A program made the translations under genes and the position numbers. A stretch of DNA of 21,663 bases from Pseudomonadota bacterium (lineage in GTDB: Bacteria > Desulfobacterota > JADFVX01): NCBI GenBank assembly GCA_015222755.1, contig JADFVX010000022.1, positions 1 through 21,663 on the forward strand, written 5' to 3'. The first letter of the stretch is position 1. Every line of letters starts with the position of its first letter. The notes under the pieces are model-generated. The model was not told the origin of the DNA, made no database searches, and was given only the letters and a program-made list of their open reading frames with translations. Shown here piece by piece: positions 13,489 to 21,663 of the stretch.

Positions 13489-14847
13489 ATGTCGCAATCA
13501 ATTACAAAGCTGCCACCCCAGAACCTTGAAGCAGAGCTCTCCATCCTTGGCGGTATCCTTATCGATAACGATGCCATAAACAAGGTGCTCGAAGTGCTAG
13601 ATTCTTCGGCCTTTTACAGGGAAAATAACAGGAAGATCTTTGACACTATGGTCGAAATAAACGGAAAGGGAGAACCCGTTGACATCATCACTCTGACGGA
13701 TGCCCTGAAAAATGCCGGTTGTCTGAGTGATGTCGGAGGGCCGGCCCATGTAGCATCTCTCGCAGATGGAGTGGCAACGGCAGCCAACATAGCCTACTAT
13801 GCCAAGATAGTCAGGGAAAAATCTATCTTAAGAGGCCTTATTGGAGCGGCCACAGAGATAGTGACCAAGGGTTACGAAGAAGGCGCAGACGTGGACAAAT
13901 TCCTCGACTATGCGGAAAGCCGCATATTCGAGATATCGGAAAACAAGGTCAAGCAGTCTTTCTACAGCGTCAAAGAGATCGTCAAGGACAGCTTCAAGGC
14001 AATTGAAGAACTATACGAACGGAAAGAGATGATAACCGGCGTCACTTCGGGGTTTAAAGACCTTGACAGGGACACATCAGGCTTTCAGCCTTCAGACCTT
14101 ATAATTATCGCCGGACGCCCTTCTATGGGGAAGACCGCCCTCTGTCTGAACATCGCACTCAACGCCGTACGTGATGAGTCCCGAGAGAGAAAGCCAACAG
14201 CTATCTTCTCCCTTGAGATGTCCAAAGAGCAGCTTGTTACCAGGATGCTCTGTTCCGAGGCCAGGGTGGATGCCGGAAAGCTGCGTAAGGGTTTTCTTTC
14301 TGAATCGGACTGGCCAAAGCTGACCCGTGCGGCAGGTTTTCTATCAGAGGTACCCGTTGTCATCGACGACACCCCGGCAATAACAGTACTTGAACTGCGG
14401 GCAAAGACGAGACGTCTAAAGGCCGAACGAGGATTGGGCATGGTCATCGTAGACTATCTCCAGTTGATGAGGGGAAGCACCGGTTCTGAAAGCAGGGAAA
14501 AGGAGATATCGGAGATATCCCGCTCACTAAAGGCGCTAGCCAAGGAATTACATGTCCCTGTGGTAGCCCTGTCTCAGCTGAGCCGTGCCGTAGAGCAGCG
14601 GGGTGGCGACAAGCGGCCCATACTGTCCGACCTGAGGGAATCGGGGAGTATCGAGCAGGATGCCGACGTAGTGATCTTTGTATTTCGTGAAGAATTTTAC
14701 CACAAGGACAAGGAGACCATAGACCCGAACATAGAAGGTTTGGCCGAAATTATCATAGGCAAACAGAGGAATGGCCCTACCGGCACCGTAAGGCTCCGCT
14801 GGTCGGGTGAATACACCCGCTTCGAAAATCTTGCCCACGGAGACTAA
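13489..14847 (+). CDS. dnaB: Replicative DNA helicase DnaB
   Basis: A 452-residue hexameric helicase that unwinds DNA ahead of the replisome. The N-terminal domain starts with the family motif PPQNLEAELSILGGIL (9-24). A linker follows, then the RecA-like ATPase with Walker A GRPSMGKT (209-216), the catalytic Glu in FSLEMS, Walker B MVIVDYLQLM, and the DLRESGSIEQDADV segment carrying the arginine and sensor residues. The length is normal, and there is no intein or insertion, which are common in dnaB. The start has a TAGGT ribosome site 6 bases upstream. The two regulatory genes behind it are only 23 bases away and may be co-transcribed, which is unusual company for dnaB. Confidence 0.97.
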   Translation: MSQSITKLPPQNLEAELSILGGILIDNDAINKVLEVLDSSAFYRENNRKIFDTMVEINGKGEPVDIITLTDALKNAGCLSDVGGPAHVASLADGVATAANIAYYAKIVREKSILRGLIGAATEIVTKGYEEGADVDKFLDYAESRIFEISENKVKQSFYSVKEIVKDSFKAIEELYERKEMITGVTSGFKDLDRDTSGFQPSDLIIIAGRPSMGKTALCLNIALNAVRDESRERKPTAIFSLEMSKEQLVTRMLCSEARVDAGKLRKGFLSESDWPKLTRAAGFLSEVPVVIDDTPAITVLELRAKTRRLKAERGLGMVIVDYLQLMRGSTGSESREKEISEISRSLKALAKELHVPVVALSQLSRAVEQRGGDKRPILSDLRESGSIEQDADVVIFVFREEFYHKDKETIDPNIEGLAEIIIGKQRNGPTGTVRLRWSGEYTRFENLAHGD

Positions 14848-14870
14848 TCCAAAAAAAACTTGGAGCATAC

Positions 14871-15686
14871 ATGGACTCAAGACCCTATATACTTATAGTC
14901 GATAAAGGCGCTGACTACCTGCAGGAAACCCTCCTGGAGGCAGGCTACAAAGTACAGGCAGTGTCCAACGGGGATGAGGCGCTTGTGGAGATTGAAAAGC
15001 ACCGCCCCGAGCTTATAATCTCAGAGATAAAACTCCCAAAGATAGACGGATGGGAACTCTGCTGGATCATACGGGAAAGATCAGACCTTCTAAACATACC
15101 TTTCATTTTTCTTACCTCCAAGACCTCCGTATCAGATGAGGTCTTTTCACTCGATCTTGGCGCAGATGACGTAATACAGAAACCTTTTGTAAAAAACGAA
15201 CTTCTGGCGCGTATCAAGAACCTGCTTTCCAGGGTAAACAGGGTAAAGCACTCCTCTCTTTCTACACTTTACGGTGTAAAAGGCTCATTAAATGATATGA
15301 GCCTTTCTGATATTTTACAGATCCTCAACATGGGAAACAGGACAGCTGCGGTACACCTTGCAAGGGGTGAAAAACACGGCTGCATATACGTAGTGAACGG
15401 CCGGGTCTCTCACGCACGATACGGCGACCTGAAGGGGGAAGAGGCACTCTTTCACCTCATGACCTGGAATGAAGGCAACTTTACTGTTGAGACGGGAGTA
15501 TCGACAAACCTGAGTAGCATAAACCTTTCCACAGAGATGATCCTTCTTAAGGGATACAAACGCATGGATGAAGGAAAAAAAAGAGGCACCCCGCCGGCTT
15601 CGGAGTCGATGGAAGAAGGGGATACCTTGACCCTTAAGACACTTTTTGATCTCGGCATTATAGAGGACGAAAGGAGCCGTAAATGA
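14871..15686 (+). CDS. Pseudo-receiver response regulator with DUF4388
   Basis: A 271-residue protein. Residues 5-120 are a response-regulator receiver domain. The phosphoacceptor position in the LIISEIKLP segment is Glu52 where Asp is normal, and one of the two Mg-binding acidic residues is missing (D11-K12 in place of DD). T82 and K104 are conserved. Glu often mimics the phosphorylated state, so the domain may be locked on. Residues 130-230 match the PatA-like DUF4388 domain (MSLSDILQILNMGNRTAAVHL, then GCIYVVNGRVSHARYG and GEEALFHLMTW). A TLKTLFDLGII tail ends the protein. The stop overlaps the next start by four bases (ATGA), so the two are coupled. The output is likely protein-protein signalling, as no DNA-binding domain is seen. 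Confidence 0.85.
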   Translation: MDSRPYILIVDKGADYLQETLLEAGYKVQAVSNGDEALVEIEKHRPELIISEIKLPKIDGWELCWIIRERSDLLNIPFIFLTSKTSVSDEVFSLDLGADDVIQKPFVKNELLARIKNLLSRVNRVKHSSLSTLYGVKGSLNDMSLSDILQILNMGNRTAAVHLARGEKHGCIYVVNGRVSHARYGDLKGEEALFHLMTWNEGNFTVETGVSTNLSSINLSTEMILLKGYKRMDEGKKRGTPPASESMEEGDTLTLKTLFDLGIIEDERSRK

Positions 15687-18019
15687 AAAACGTAGCCATA
15701 GTAGGGGGCGGTAAAGAGGGCCTTTCGCTTCTGCCGATCATAAAGAAATCCAGTGATGCCAGGGTCGTCCTTGTCGTAGACAGGAACCCTAATGCCCTTA
15801 TCTTCAAACTGAAAGAACTCGGCTATAAAATAGCTGATGGACTAAAAATAAAAACCACTTCCAGCCTGACTCCCTTTCTCTTCAGCGATGCTGTGGATCT
15901 CATAATAGATGCATCCGAGGACGATGAGACAAGACGTTTGCTCCACTCTTTCCATCTGGATCAGGTGGAGATCATAAGTCCATTAAGCGCCAGACTGATA
16001 TGGGGACACCTTGCTGATAAAAACAAGGGGGGCAGCGTACTCCCTGCAAGTGACAAGGCAGGGCTGCTTTCGAGCCTGAAAGAGGTAGTAGATGCTGTAA
16101 ATCTAGCCAAAGACCATGAAGAGCTTCTTGCAATGGTTCTCAGAGTAGCCCTTTCTTCCACGGGGACGGAAAGAGGTTCGGTAATGCTCATTGACAGAAC
16201 CGAAAAACACCTGAAAATGGCAGCCTTTCAGGGCATAGACAGCGAGATAGCAGAGCAGTTTTGTGGACGTATTGGTGAAGGCATTGCCGGGAAGGTAGCA
16301 GAAAGCGGCGAGCCCCTCCTGCTCTCCGGCAGAGTTGATGACTCCAAACTCGATGCATTGATGAGCCTGGAAAAGGTAAAAGCTGCCCTTTCCGTTCCAC
16401 TTCTTGCAAGCACCAAGGTAATAGGCGTGCTTAACGTAAGTACCGACAGGGGAGACAATGCATTCAATGAAAATGACCTGGAATTCCTGACAGAACTCGC
16501 ATCTATGGCGGCGGGCATAATTCTTCGCTCGCAGGAGATAGAGGAGATGCGGCACCATGCCGACAGCCTTATGCTTTGGAAGGCACTATCTGCCATCATG
16601 AACTCTGCAGCACCTCTGGACAAAAAGTTAAGGCAGGTGGCGACGGCAGTGTCGGAGCATACAAACAGCGAATGCATGATATATCTACCGGGCGGTAAAA
16701 AAAACGGACTCTACCTTAAGGCATCTTCATCTACATCCTTTTCCTCGTCTACGCACTACCAGCTCACTTTAGGAGAAGGCATTGAGGGGTCAGTGGCGCA
16801 GTCGCAAAGTGAACTTGTCATGACAGGCAGTCTCGGCAACAATGAGAAGTTTTTTTTATGGGCATTCCCCCTGCTCTCTGAGGGCATGTTGCAAGGAGTG
16901 ATGAAATTAACATTGAGGAGCAAAGGTGAATATGAACTGGAAAAAGAAATATTCCCAGGAGAACTTGCTTCCTTCCTGGCAAAGGAGATCAACAGTGCTG
17001 CAAAGGATGAAAAGATTGCCATAAGAGAGACAAAGATATCGGCCATTAATGAGGCGGGGATCAACCTTATTGCGGCATCTAAGTTGAGAGATGTTGCCAG
17101 AATAGTATCAACCTCTGCAGCAATGATATTTGATGCCGAGGCTACGGTTTTTCGTTTTAAGAAAAAAGACGACGACCATTATAAAGTTATGGCGGCCTAC
17201 GGTGCTGAAGACAAAGATTTCAGGATCTCCCTCTTTAAGTTGGACAAGGGACTGGCCGTGGATACAGCAACTAAAAAATCCCCCCTTATTATCGATGACT
17301 TTTCCAATAGCAACTACCAAAAATGTGACGATATCATTAAGACGGGGCTCTGCTCTCCAATAACATGGCATGGCGATGTCATAGGCACCCTTTCACTATA
17401 CAATAAAATCCTTAGGGGTACTTTTGAGCCCATACCTTTTGATACAGAGGATTGCGATGCAGCTAGGCGTTTCTTATCTTATGCGGAGAAGGCTCTGGCT
17501 AATATTATGGAGATTGAAAAAACTAGGGAGCTGACAAGCCTCGACGAACTGACGTCACTACCGAATGCTGCAACGATTGAGAAGAGCTTGAATGGTGAGA
17601 TGGAAAGATCGCGGAGACTTAATAAAAAGTTCTCTTTTGCCCTTATAGAGGTCGCAAACTTTAACCGCTATGTAGTGGCCTGCGGTCGTGAAGAAAGCAA
17701 TAGGCTTGTCAGTGTGCTTGCTTCTATAATTGTTGAAAACCTGAGAGGTTTTGACCTGATAGGGAGGCTGTGGGGCTCCAGGTTTGCTCTTATACTTCCG
17801 GAGTTGGGAGAAAATGGAAAAGACATACTAAAGCGGCTTATAATCAAAATAAGTAAAATTGATTTTGACCCCCATTGCCTTACAGACGAGCTCAGACCTG
17901 TAATTGTCTTTGGCCTGGTCGACTATAGCGGTGAAGACAAAGAAGTAGCGGACATTATGAAAGAAGCGGCAGAAAGTCTTGAAACGGACAGAAGAAAAAA
18001 ACACGCAAGCAGGACTTAA
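15683..18019 (+). CDS. Rossmann-GAF-GAF-GAF-degenerate GGDEF protein
   Basis: A 778-residue cytoplasmic signalling protein. Residues 1-110 form a Rossmann-like domain with a GGGKEG loop (8-13) and a VVDRN strand end, able in principle to bind NAD(P) or another nucleotide. GAF domains follow at about 130-285 (complete, with the LLASTKVIGVLNVST core), 295-435 (weaker) and 455-610. Residues 615-778 look like a GGDEF domain (DELTSLPN at 621-628), but the signature reads W697-GSR-F701 and the metal Asp is replaced by Glu656, so it should not make cyclic-di-GMP. It could sense or dock nucleotides instead. It starts inside the stop of the response regulator gene (ATGA overlap), and the two probably act together. 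No transmembrane segment is seen. Confidence 0.8.
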   Translation: MKNVAIVGGGKEGLSLLPIIKKSSDARVVLVVDRNPNALIFKLKELGYKIADGLKIKTTSSLTPFLFSDAVDLIIDASEDDETRRLLHSFHLDQVEIISPLSARLIWGHLADKNKGGSVLPASDKAGLLSSLKEVVDAVNLAKDHEELLAMVLRVALSSTGTERGSVMLIDRTEKHLKMAAFQGIDSEIAEQFCGRIGEGIAGKVAESGEPLLLSGRVDDSKLDALMSLEKVKAALSVPLLASTKVIGVLNVSTDRGDNAFNENDLEFLTELASMAAGIILRSQEIEEMRHHADSLMLWKALSAIMNSAAPLDKKLRQVATAVSEHTNSECMIYLPGGKKNGLYLKASSSTSFSSSTHYQLTLGEGIEGSVAQSQSELVMTGSLGNNEKFFLWAFPLLSEGMLQGVMKLTLRSKGEYELEKEIFPGELASFLAKEINSAAKDEKIAIRETKISAINEAGINLIAASKLRDVARIVSTSAAMIFDAEATVFRFKKKDDDHYKVMAAYGAEDKDFRISLFKLDKGLAVDTATKKSPLIIDDFSNSNYQKCDDIIKTGLCSPITWHGDVIGTLSLYNKILRGTFEPIPFDTEDCDAARRFLSYAEKALANIMEIEKTRELTSLDELTSLPNAATIEKSLNGEMERSRRLNKKFSFALIEVANFNRYVVACGREESNRLVSVLASIIVENLRGFDLIGRLWGSRFALILPELGENGKDILKRLIIKISKIDFDPHCLTDELRPVIVFGLVDYSGEDKEVADIMKEAAESLETDRRKKHASRT

Positions 18020-18040
18020 TAGTTATTCCTGTCGATAGAC

Positions 18041-19420
18041 CTAATCATCTTCAATACCAAACTTGGACAGCCTGTACCTGAAAGACCTAAAGCTTATACC
18101 CAGAAGTTTGGCGGCCTTTGTCCTTACACCTTTTGTACTTGCAAGCGCCTTAATCATAAGTTTTTTCTCCATATCCTCCATTGTTTTTTCCATATCTATC
18201 CCTTCTTCAGGAATATCTATTAAATCTAAGCTGCTGCCCCCCCTTTCTGCTCCACGTACATCCTCAGACAAAGATTCAGGCATTATTACATTTGAACTCT
18301 CCAGAGCAACGGCCCTTTCAATAATATTTTCCAGCTCCCTAACATTTCCAGGGAAATCATATTTTTTAAGCAGGTCTACCGTTTCTGATGAAGCCTTTAC
18401 TATCTTGCGGCCTAGCTTCTTATTATGTTTTTCTATGAAATGGCTGATGAGGGAGGGTATGTCCTCCTTCCTTTCCCTCAGTGAAGGGAGTTTTATTTGT
18501 ACAACGTTAAGACGGTAAAAAAGATCTTCCCGGAATTCATTTTTCTTGACAGATTCTCCAAGATCTCTGTTTGATGCTGCTATGATCCTCACATCCACCT
18601 TCCTGTCCGAAGTTTCACCTACAGGCCTGAACTCACGTTCCTGCAGAACCCTTAGCAGTTTCACCTGAAGGAGAAGGGGCATATCCCCTATCTCATCTAG
18701 AAAGATAGTCCCTTTGTCTGCCATGTCAAAGAGACCTTCTTTGTTGGAGGTGGCACCGGTAAAAGCCCCCTTCTTGTGCCCGAAAAGCTCGCTTTCAAGG
18801 AGGTTCTCAGGAACGGCCCCACAGTTAATCGCCACAAAGGGCTTACCCTCTCTATCACTGCAGGAGTGGATAGCCCTGGCCACCAGTTCCTTACCTGTTC
18901 CACTCTCCCCGGAAATCAATATGTTGATGTTCGCCGGGGCCACCTGCCTGATCATATCGTAAAGCTCCCTCATAACTGAGCTTATACCCACAATATCGGC
19001 AAAACGGTAGCCCTCGTCAAGGGCCTTTTTGAGGACTAAATTTTCATTTTTCAGTGCTATTGTCTGGAATATCTTATCAACTATAATCTTGATCTCATCT
19101 ATTTTAAAAGGCTTGGTGATGTAATCACATGCACCACATTTCATGGCCTCAACGGCTGACTCGGTGGATGCATAGGCAGTCATTACTATGACCTCGGTGC
19201 TTGAAGAGATTGCCCTTATGTTTTTGAGCAGCTCGACCCCCCCCATCTGAGGCATCTGCATATCCGTGATAACCAGGTCATACCTGCCGGCTTTCAGCTT
19301 TTCAAGCGCATACTTGCCGTTTTCTGCCACTTCGACCTGATATCCTTCGCCAGCAAAAAGGATCTCAAGAAATTCCCGCATGCTTTTTTCATCATCTACG
19401 ATGAGTATTTTTTTTGCCAC
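18041..19420 (-). CDS. pilR: Sigma-54 response regulator PilR
   Basis: A 459-residue NtrC-type activator. The receiver domain (1-120) has D9-D10, phosphoacceptor D53, T81 and K103. The AAA+ domain (about 143-380) has Walker A GESGTGKE (171-178), the sigma-54 contact loop GAFTGA (218-223) and Walker B TIFLDEIGD. The C-terminal Fis-type helix-turn-helix (425-455) includes TKAAKLLGISFRSFRYRL. It starts with GTG and has an AGGAG site; PilS ends 27 bases upstream, so the two are one operon. With PilS and PilC beside it, activation of type IV pilin transcription through RpoN is the likely role. The gene converges on the GAF protein with only 21 bases between stops. Confidence 0.9.
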   Translation of the reverse strand: MAKKILIVDDEKSMREFLEILFAGEGYQVEVAENGKYALEKLKAGRYDLVITDMQMPQMGGVELLKNIRAISSSTEVIVMTAYASTESAVEAMKCGACDYITKPFKIDEIKIIVDKIFQTIALKNENLVLKKALDEGYRFADIVGISSVMRELYDMIRQVAPANINILISGESGTGKELVARAIHSCSDREGKPFVAINCGAVPENLLESELFGHKKGAFTGATSNKEGLFDMADKGTIFLDEIGDMPLLLQVKLLRVLQEREFRPVGETSDRKVDVRIIAASNRDLGESVKKNEFREDLFYRLNVVQIKLPSLRERKEDIPSLISHFIEKHNKKLGRKIVKASSETVDLLKKYDFPGNVRELENIIERAVALESSNVIMPESLSEDVRGAERGGSSLDLIDIPEEGIDMEKTMEDMEKKLMIKALASTKGVRTKAAKLLGISFRSFRYRLSKFGIEDD

Positions 19421-19447
19421 TCTGCTAGCTCCTTTTTTTAACAGCCA

Positions 19448-21106
19448 TCATCCAAGGGGCAGGGTGATGGTAAAAGTCGTTTCCCCCGGAATACTCCGGA
19501 ATGTCAGCTGCCCCTGATGTGATTCTATGATCTTGTGGGCAATGGGAAGTCCCAGTCCGCTCCCCTTGTTCTTTGAAGTGATAAATGGAGAAAAGATATC
19601 ATCCTTAATGCTGTCAGGGATACCCATGCCGCTGTCCGATACGGATATGACTATGTTTTTATCAGCTCTGTCTTTTTGTGTATTGATGTCTATAGTGCCA
19701 TTTTTACCACAGGCATCAACAGCATTTTTTATAAGGTTCCAAAGTACCTGTTTTATTTGATTCCTGTCTGCAACGACAGAGCTGTCCCCAGCAAAGCTGC
19801 ATGATATGCTAATGCCCTTTTCTAGGTTATCTGCGGCATTACGAAAAGATTCTACTATTTCATCTATCAAGGTTTTAGCCTCGAAAGTCTTTTTGTCAGA
19901 CACCGACGGTTTTGCATAATCTAGAAACTGCGCAATCAGACTGTCCAGCCAGTCGACCTCCCTTATGACTATATCCATTAGTCTTTGGTTTTCTTCTGTC
20001 TCCGGGGCTTTAAGCTTCCCTTTAAGTATCTCTACTGAGCCGCTTATTGAGGCAAGAGGGTTTCTTACTTCATGGGCAATACCAGCGGCAAACTTTCCAA
20101 CTGCCGCGAGCCTGTCAGCTGTCTTAAGTTCTCTTTCCATTTCTTTTAATTGGGTGAGATCCTGAAATATTATGATGTCACCCTGTTTTTCTCCTCGGGC
20201 GCCCCTAAGCGGAGAGATAGAAAAACCGAGGAAGTAACGTTCACCATCTTCCCTGGCAAACCATGCTTCCATGCGGGAGCCCATGGAATTACTCTTTAAA
20301 AAGGGAAATATATTATAAACAGACTGCCCATAGACCTGCTCAAGCCTTCTACCTGCAATTAGCTCTGCAGCGCTGTTGAATGATGTTATCTGCATCTTGT
20401 TATTTATGGTCATAAGCCCGCTTGATATGCTTCTAACTATATCATTATTTAAGGCCTCAAGCGCCCGGTAATCAATCTGCTGTTCCCAAAGCTGCTCTTG
20501 AGCAAGCCTTGCCTGTGTTGCCAGATAACCGCTTAAGAATGCTACGAGGTAGAATGCTACGATATTTGAGGTAGTATTATACAAAATATTAACTTGAAGC
20601 TGCGGGGCGATCCCAGTTACTACCTCGGCCATAGTGGGTATTACTTTATGGTACTCCAAAACGGCAAGTACGCCGTACAAAAAGCTGCCTAGTGAGGCGG
20701 CCAGGAAACCTCCCCTCTGGTAGGCCACAATAGATGCGCTTATAATAGTAAGTATGTATAAAAAGGAAAGCGGACTTGATGCGCCGCCGCTTATGTAAAC
20801 GACAAAAGTTATTATAAGAGAATCTACAAAGAGCTGCGATGCTGCTACTTGGACTAGTCTTTTTGAATATTTTACAAGTGGGATGTATATAAGTGAAAGG
20901 AAAAAAACGAGCCCCGCCAAAATATAGAAAGCGGTGGTAAATCTGTTAAGAAAAGTCCCGTCTTCCCCCCTTACTTGCGTTATAAGGCCGGTAATCAGCA
21001 GGATGGCAGCGACTATGACTCGAAACAACATTAACCATGTCAGTTTTTCATGGAGTGTCTTCCGAGCCTCTGTGTCTGTAGGGTTTGTGAAAAGGTCTCC
21101 ATCCAT
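19448..21106 (-). CDS. pilS: Sensor histidine kinase PilS
   Basis: A 552-residue membrane histidine kinase. The N-terminal region (25-200) has about six transmembrane helices, as in PilS. A PAS domain follows (215-320). The dimerisation/phosphoacceptor helix carries H345 (GIAHEVRNPL), and the ATPase domain has the N-box N461, G1 DSGMG (491-495) and G2 GSGLGL (515-520). It would phosphorylate PilR on D53 in response to pilin in the membrane or a similar cue. Its ATG lacks a strong ribosome site. It sits between pilC and pilR on one strand, as in Geobacter-like pil clusters, which supports the name over other PAS kinases. Confidence 0.88.
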   Translation of the reverse strand: MDGDLFTNPTDTEARKTLHEKLTWLMLFRVIVAAILLITGLITQVRGEDGTFLNRFTTAFYILAGLVFFLSLIYIPLVKYSKRLVQVAASQLFVDSLIITFVVYISGGASSPLSFLYILTIISASIVAYQRGGFLAASLGSFLYGVLAVLEYHKVIPTMAEVVTGIAPQLQVNILYNTTSNIVAFYLVAFLSGYLATQARLAQEQLWEQQIDYRALEALNNDIVRSISSGLMTINNKMQITSFNSAAELIAGRRLEQVYGQSVYNIFPFLKSNSMGSRMEAWFAREDGERYFLGFSISPLRGARGEKQGDIIIFQDLTQLKEMERELKTADRLAAVGKFAAGIAHEVRNPLASISGSVEILKGKLKAPETEENQRLMDIVIREVDWLDSLIAQFLDYAKPSVSDKKTFEAKTLIDEIVESFRNAADNLEKGISISCSFAGDSSVVADRNQIKQVLWNLIKNAVDACGKNGTIDINTQKDRADKNIVISVSDSGMGIPDSIKDDIFSPFITSKNKGSGLGLPIAHKIIESHQGQLTFRSIPGETTFTITLPLG

Positions 21107-21211
21107 AGAGCAAAGAATCCGGCAGGTTTAAATCTGTGTTGATGGCAAAAGGTCAGCTGTCACCCTACTTGCAGAACAGGAAACAAACTGGAGAATTATA
21201 TATAGCAATGA

Positions 21212-21663
21212 TTAAACATTTCCAGCCATACTGAAGATAGGCAGGTACATGGCGATAATAAGTCCACCTACAAGTCCGCCAAGCACAACCATGATTGCTG
21301 GCTCCATAAGTGCTGTAAGTCCGTCAACAGCCGTATCTACCTCATCACTATAGAATTCGGCAATTTTGGTCAGCATCGCATCCATGGCACCCGTTGCTTC
21401 ACCAACGGCTATCATCTGGACTACCATGGATGGGAAGACTTTTGTCTTTTCAAGAGGCTCAACAATAGTTTTACCTTCTGAAATAGCGTTCCTTGTCTCA
21501 ATAAGGGCCTCTTCTATTACTACATTTCCAGCTGTCTTGGATGTGATATCAAGGGCGTCAAGAATAGGCACACCGCTGCTCAGCATAGTCCCCATGGTGC
21601 TACAGAACTTACATACACAATTTTTCCTTATAAGGTCGCCTGCCACAGGCAGCTTAAGAAATA
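21212..21663 (-). CDS. pilC: Type IV pilus inner membrane protein PilC, partial
   Basis: The C-terminal 150 residues or so of a PilC/GspF family protein; the frame stays open through the window edge, so the 5' part is outside. An apparent GTG start at 21646 is only an internal Val in the LKLPVAGDLIRKN segment. Family motifs: FCSTMGTMLSSGVPILDAL, SMVVQMIAVGEATGAMD and the last transmembrane helix MEPAIMVVLGGLVGGLIIAMYLPIF (residues split here for description). PilC forms the inner-membrane platform under the pilus and is rotated by the PilB and PilT ATPases, which would be expected just beyond the window. About 105 bases separate it from pilS; no clear promoter is seen there. Confidence 0.93.
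   Translation of the reverse strand, partial: FLKLPVAGDLIRKNCVCKFCSTMGTMLSSGVPILDALDITSKTAGNVVIEEALIETRNAISEGKTIVEPLEKTKVFPSMVVQMIAVGEATGAMDAMLTKIAEFYSDEVDTAVDGLTALMEPAIMVVLGGLVGGLIIAMYLPIFSMAGNV

Overview
The window looks like a chromosomal segment from an uncultured, Gram-negative, respiring bacterium, most likely in or near the Desulfobacterota (former Deltaproteobacteria), Nitrospirota or Nitrospinota. The reasons are the pilC-pilS-pilR order, an NfnAB-type transhydrogenase, c-type cytochrome and CuA heme-copper genes, a PatA/DUF4388 response regulator, and a pyruvoyl-dependent arginine decarboxylase beside agmatinase. The assignment is an inference; no rRNA or tRNA gene is present to anchor it. 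GC is moderate by eye and fairly even.

Layout. 1-1000: two small plus-strand genes, a Spy/CpxP-like periplasmic protein and a SAP-like protein with a cysteine cluster. 1062-3553: a SCO-type copper chaperone lipoprotein and a 12-helix membrane protein made of three similar four-helix units (both minus), divergent from a small basic cytochrome c with a consensus sigma-70 promoter. 3780-5183: a GT-C-type membrane glycosyltransferase with a TPR tail. 5451-8659: a flavin/iron-sulfur pair resembling NfnB and NfnA (or SudA/SudB), in which the NfnA-like subunit carries about 260 extra N-terminal residues of HEAT-like helices. 8780-9105: the 5' part of a group II intron, placed directly behind an intrinsic terminator. 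9159-11523: a four-gene heme-copper oxidoreductase operon, including two short single-helix proteins (42 and 51 residues). Its catalytic subunit lacks the usual active-site tyrosine. 11867-13293: arginine to agmatine to putrescine operon. 13489-18019: dnaB, then a response regulator with a Glu-substituted receiver, translationally coupled to a Rossmann-3xGAF-degenerate GGDEF protein. 18041-21663: pilR, pilS and the 3' part of pilC.

How it may fit together. SCO would metallate the CuA site of the heme-copper subunit II, the basic cytochrome c is a plausible electron donor, and the altered active site of subunit I points to nitric oxide (or another oxidised nitrogen substrate) at least as much as to O2. 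The NfnAB-like pair would balance NADH, NADPH and ferredoxin pools. The pilus genes form a standard sensor/regulator pair for type IV pili. The strongest candidates for something undescribed are the tyrosine-less heme-copper enzyme with its small partners, the triplicated HxH membrane protein, and the HEAT-NfnA fusion.
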